The notes under the pieces are model-generated. The model saw only the letters and a list, made by a program, of their open reading frames with translations. It did not search any database and had not been told where the DNA came from. This document shows positions 4,933 to 5,713 of a stretch of 5,713 nucleotides of DNA, in pieces; positions within the stretch are counted from its first letter, which is position 1; each line of letters opens with the position of its first letter. Source of the stretch: Beijerinckiaceae bacterium (GTDB taxonomy: Bacteria > Pseudomonadota > Alphaproteobacteria > Rhizobiales > Beijerinckiaceae); NCBI GenBank assembly GCA_947456315.1, contig CANGRU010000128.1:1-5713 (forward strand), written 5' to 3'. A program made the translations under genes and the position numbers.

Positions 4933-5713
4933 GTCTACAATCTCATTCAAACCCGGCACGACCAGTGAAGAAATGGGAATCATCTTTTCCATATCCTTGA
5001 TCGCCACCATGTCGCGCATCATATTTTCAAGCGGCTTGCGGTGAATGGTGCTGGTGCGGGCAAAAAACTCGATGCCACGCAAAAAGTCATAGGAATCGGC
5101 AATTTCATTGCGATCGGCTTTTGCAGCCTCGGTCAGAATATCAATCGCCTCGTCGCGGTTCTTGGTATCGTAGAACCAGGCCACCGCCTCATCAACGGCA
5201 GCGTTGATCTCTTTTGCTTCTTTCATATTGGCTTTGGCCCAACGCTGTGACACTTGCATGCCGGTCTGGGGCAGATCGGGAGCAAAATCGCGCACGAGGC
5301 CCAAATTTTTGAATCCGTTCTTGACCGCCATGAAATTGAACGGCGGCACCAGCATGGTTGCATCAATCGAGCCTGACTGGAGGGCGGCAAAGCGCGGCGC
5401 TGTGGCGCCAATGACGATAATATCGAAATCCGAATCCTTCAGGCCGGTATGGGCCATGACGCGATCGAAATAGATTTTGTTGATGTCGCGCAAACCACCC
5501 AGCGCCACTTTCTTGCCTTTGAGGTCTTCAAGCTTGCTGATGTTCTTGCCGCCAATCATCACATAATTGGTGGTCTGGCCCATGATGCGCATGATAGCGA
5601 CAGGCGCGCCTTTCTCGACTGCATGCAAGGGTTCCGCCAATCCGTTGAGCGCGATCATATCAATCGAGCCCGCCGTCAATTGCTGCACGAGGCCCGGTGC
5701 GGTCGGCACAAAG
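4930..5713 (-). CDS. ABC transporter substrate-binding protein (NMT1/SsuA/TauA-like), N-terminus outside window
   Basis: An open frame of 260 codons plus stop runs in from the right edge. The GTG at 5707-5709 is in frame but is not a real start: the frame stays open before it (TTT at 5710-5712) and the fold is already under way. The family is usually about 320-340 residues, so some 60-80 residues, including the expected secretion signal, lie upstream. Visible type-2 periplasmic-binding features: LTAGSIDMIALNG (lobe 1, family pattern A-G-x-x-D), EKGAPVAIM, LEDLKGKKVALGG (the usual L-x-DLKGKKVA start of lobe 2 contacts), FAALQSGSIDATMLVPP (a second G-S-I-D motif) and a helical C-terminal region with the DEAIDIL segment. 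It would bind its solute in the periplasm and deliver it to a permease/ATPase pair, probably encoded to the right. The family handles sulfonates, nitrate, pyrimidine precursors and aromatic acids, so the ligand is not predictable. As the first gene seen, it suggests that the operon imports what it degrades. Confidence 0.93.
   Translation of the reverse strand, partial: FVPTAPGLVQQLTAGSIDMIALNGLAEPLHAVEKGAPVAIMRIMGQTTNYVMIGGKNISKLEDLKGKKVALGGLRDINKIYFDRVMAHTGLKDSDFDIIVIGATAPRFAALQSGSIDATMLVPPFNFMAVKNGFKNLGLVRDFAPDLPQTGMQVSQRWAKANMKEAKEINAAVDEAVAWFYDTKNRDEAIDILTEAAKADRNEIADSYDFLRGIEFFARTSTIHRKPLENMMRDMVAIKDMEKMIPISSLVVPGLNEIVD

Noticed and set aside
4481..4933. Plus-strand open frame of 150 codons opposite the CapA-like gene
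   Set aside because: Antisense to a gene with all its family motifs; the translation shows no domain, and nothing else runs in that direction.
5707..5709. GTG as a start codon for the substrate-binding protein
   Set aside because: The frame is open up to the window edge before it and the protein would lack its first lobe strand and signal peptide; it is an internal Val codon of a gene cut by the window.
1..5713. Defence system, phage, insertion sequence, CRISPR or RNA gene
   Set aside because: No transposase, integrase, nuclease, repeat array or tRNA/rRNA-like sequence was seen; coding sequence of metabolic genes fills almost the whole window.

Overview
The window looks like a piece of a proteobacterial chromosome, most likely alphaproteobacterial (Hyphomicrobiales-like). 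This rests on a GC content of roughly 50-67% on the lines I sampled by eye, tightly packed genes with AAGGA/AGAGGA Shine-Dalgarno sites, and protein families common in soil and rhizosphere oxidative heterotrophs. The taxonomic call is an inference and cannot be made firm from this sequence alone.

All real genes lie on the minus strand, so transcription runs from the high to the low coordinates. In that order they are: (1) the 3' part of an ABC-transporter substrate-binding protein of the NMT1/SsuA type (4930-5713, N-terminus outside the window); (2) a CapA/PGA_cap-type metallophosphatase-like protein (3866-4918); (3) a first MmgE/PrpD-family protein (2535-3869); (4) a second, divergent MmgE/PrpD-family protein (1115-2512); (5) a fumarylacetoacetate hydrolase (FAH)-family enzyme (224-1087); (6) the first 70 residues of an alpha/beta hydrolase resembling 3-oxoadipate enol-lactonase (1-212, C-terminus outside the window). 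Successive spacings are 11 nt, a 4-nt ATGA overlap, 22 nt, 27 nt and 11 nt. This is one transcription unit that continues past both ends of the window. No promoter, terminator, RNA gene, mobile element, CRISPR array or notable repeat is visible, and no gene-free stretch exceeds 27 nt.

Functionally it reads as an uptake-plus-catabolism operon for a small organic acid or similar compound. The binding protein would capture a solute. The two MmgE/PrpD enzymes (hydratase/dehydratase, epimerase or decarboxylase chemistry on di- and tricarboxylates), the FAH enzyme (hydrolysis, hydration or decarboxylation of 2-oxo or 1,3-dioxo acids) and the alpha/beta hydrolase (ester or lactone opening) would process it. 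The CapA-like protein is the odd member: it lacks a signal peptide, so it is probably cytoplasmic, and it is embedded by stop/start overlap with the first MmgE/PrpD gene, which argues for a role in the pathway rather than in capsule export. I cannot name the substrate. The combination is the most interesting aspect of the window: individually familiar families in an arrangement whose pathway I do not recognise.
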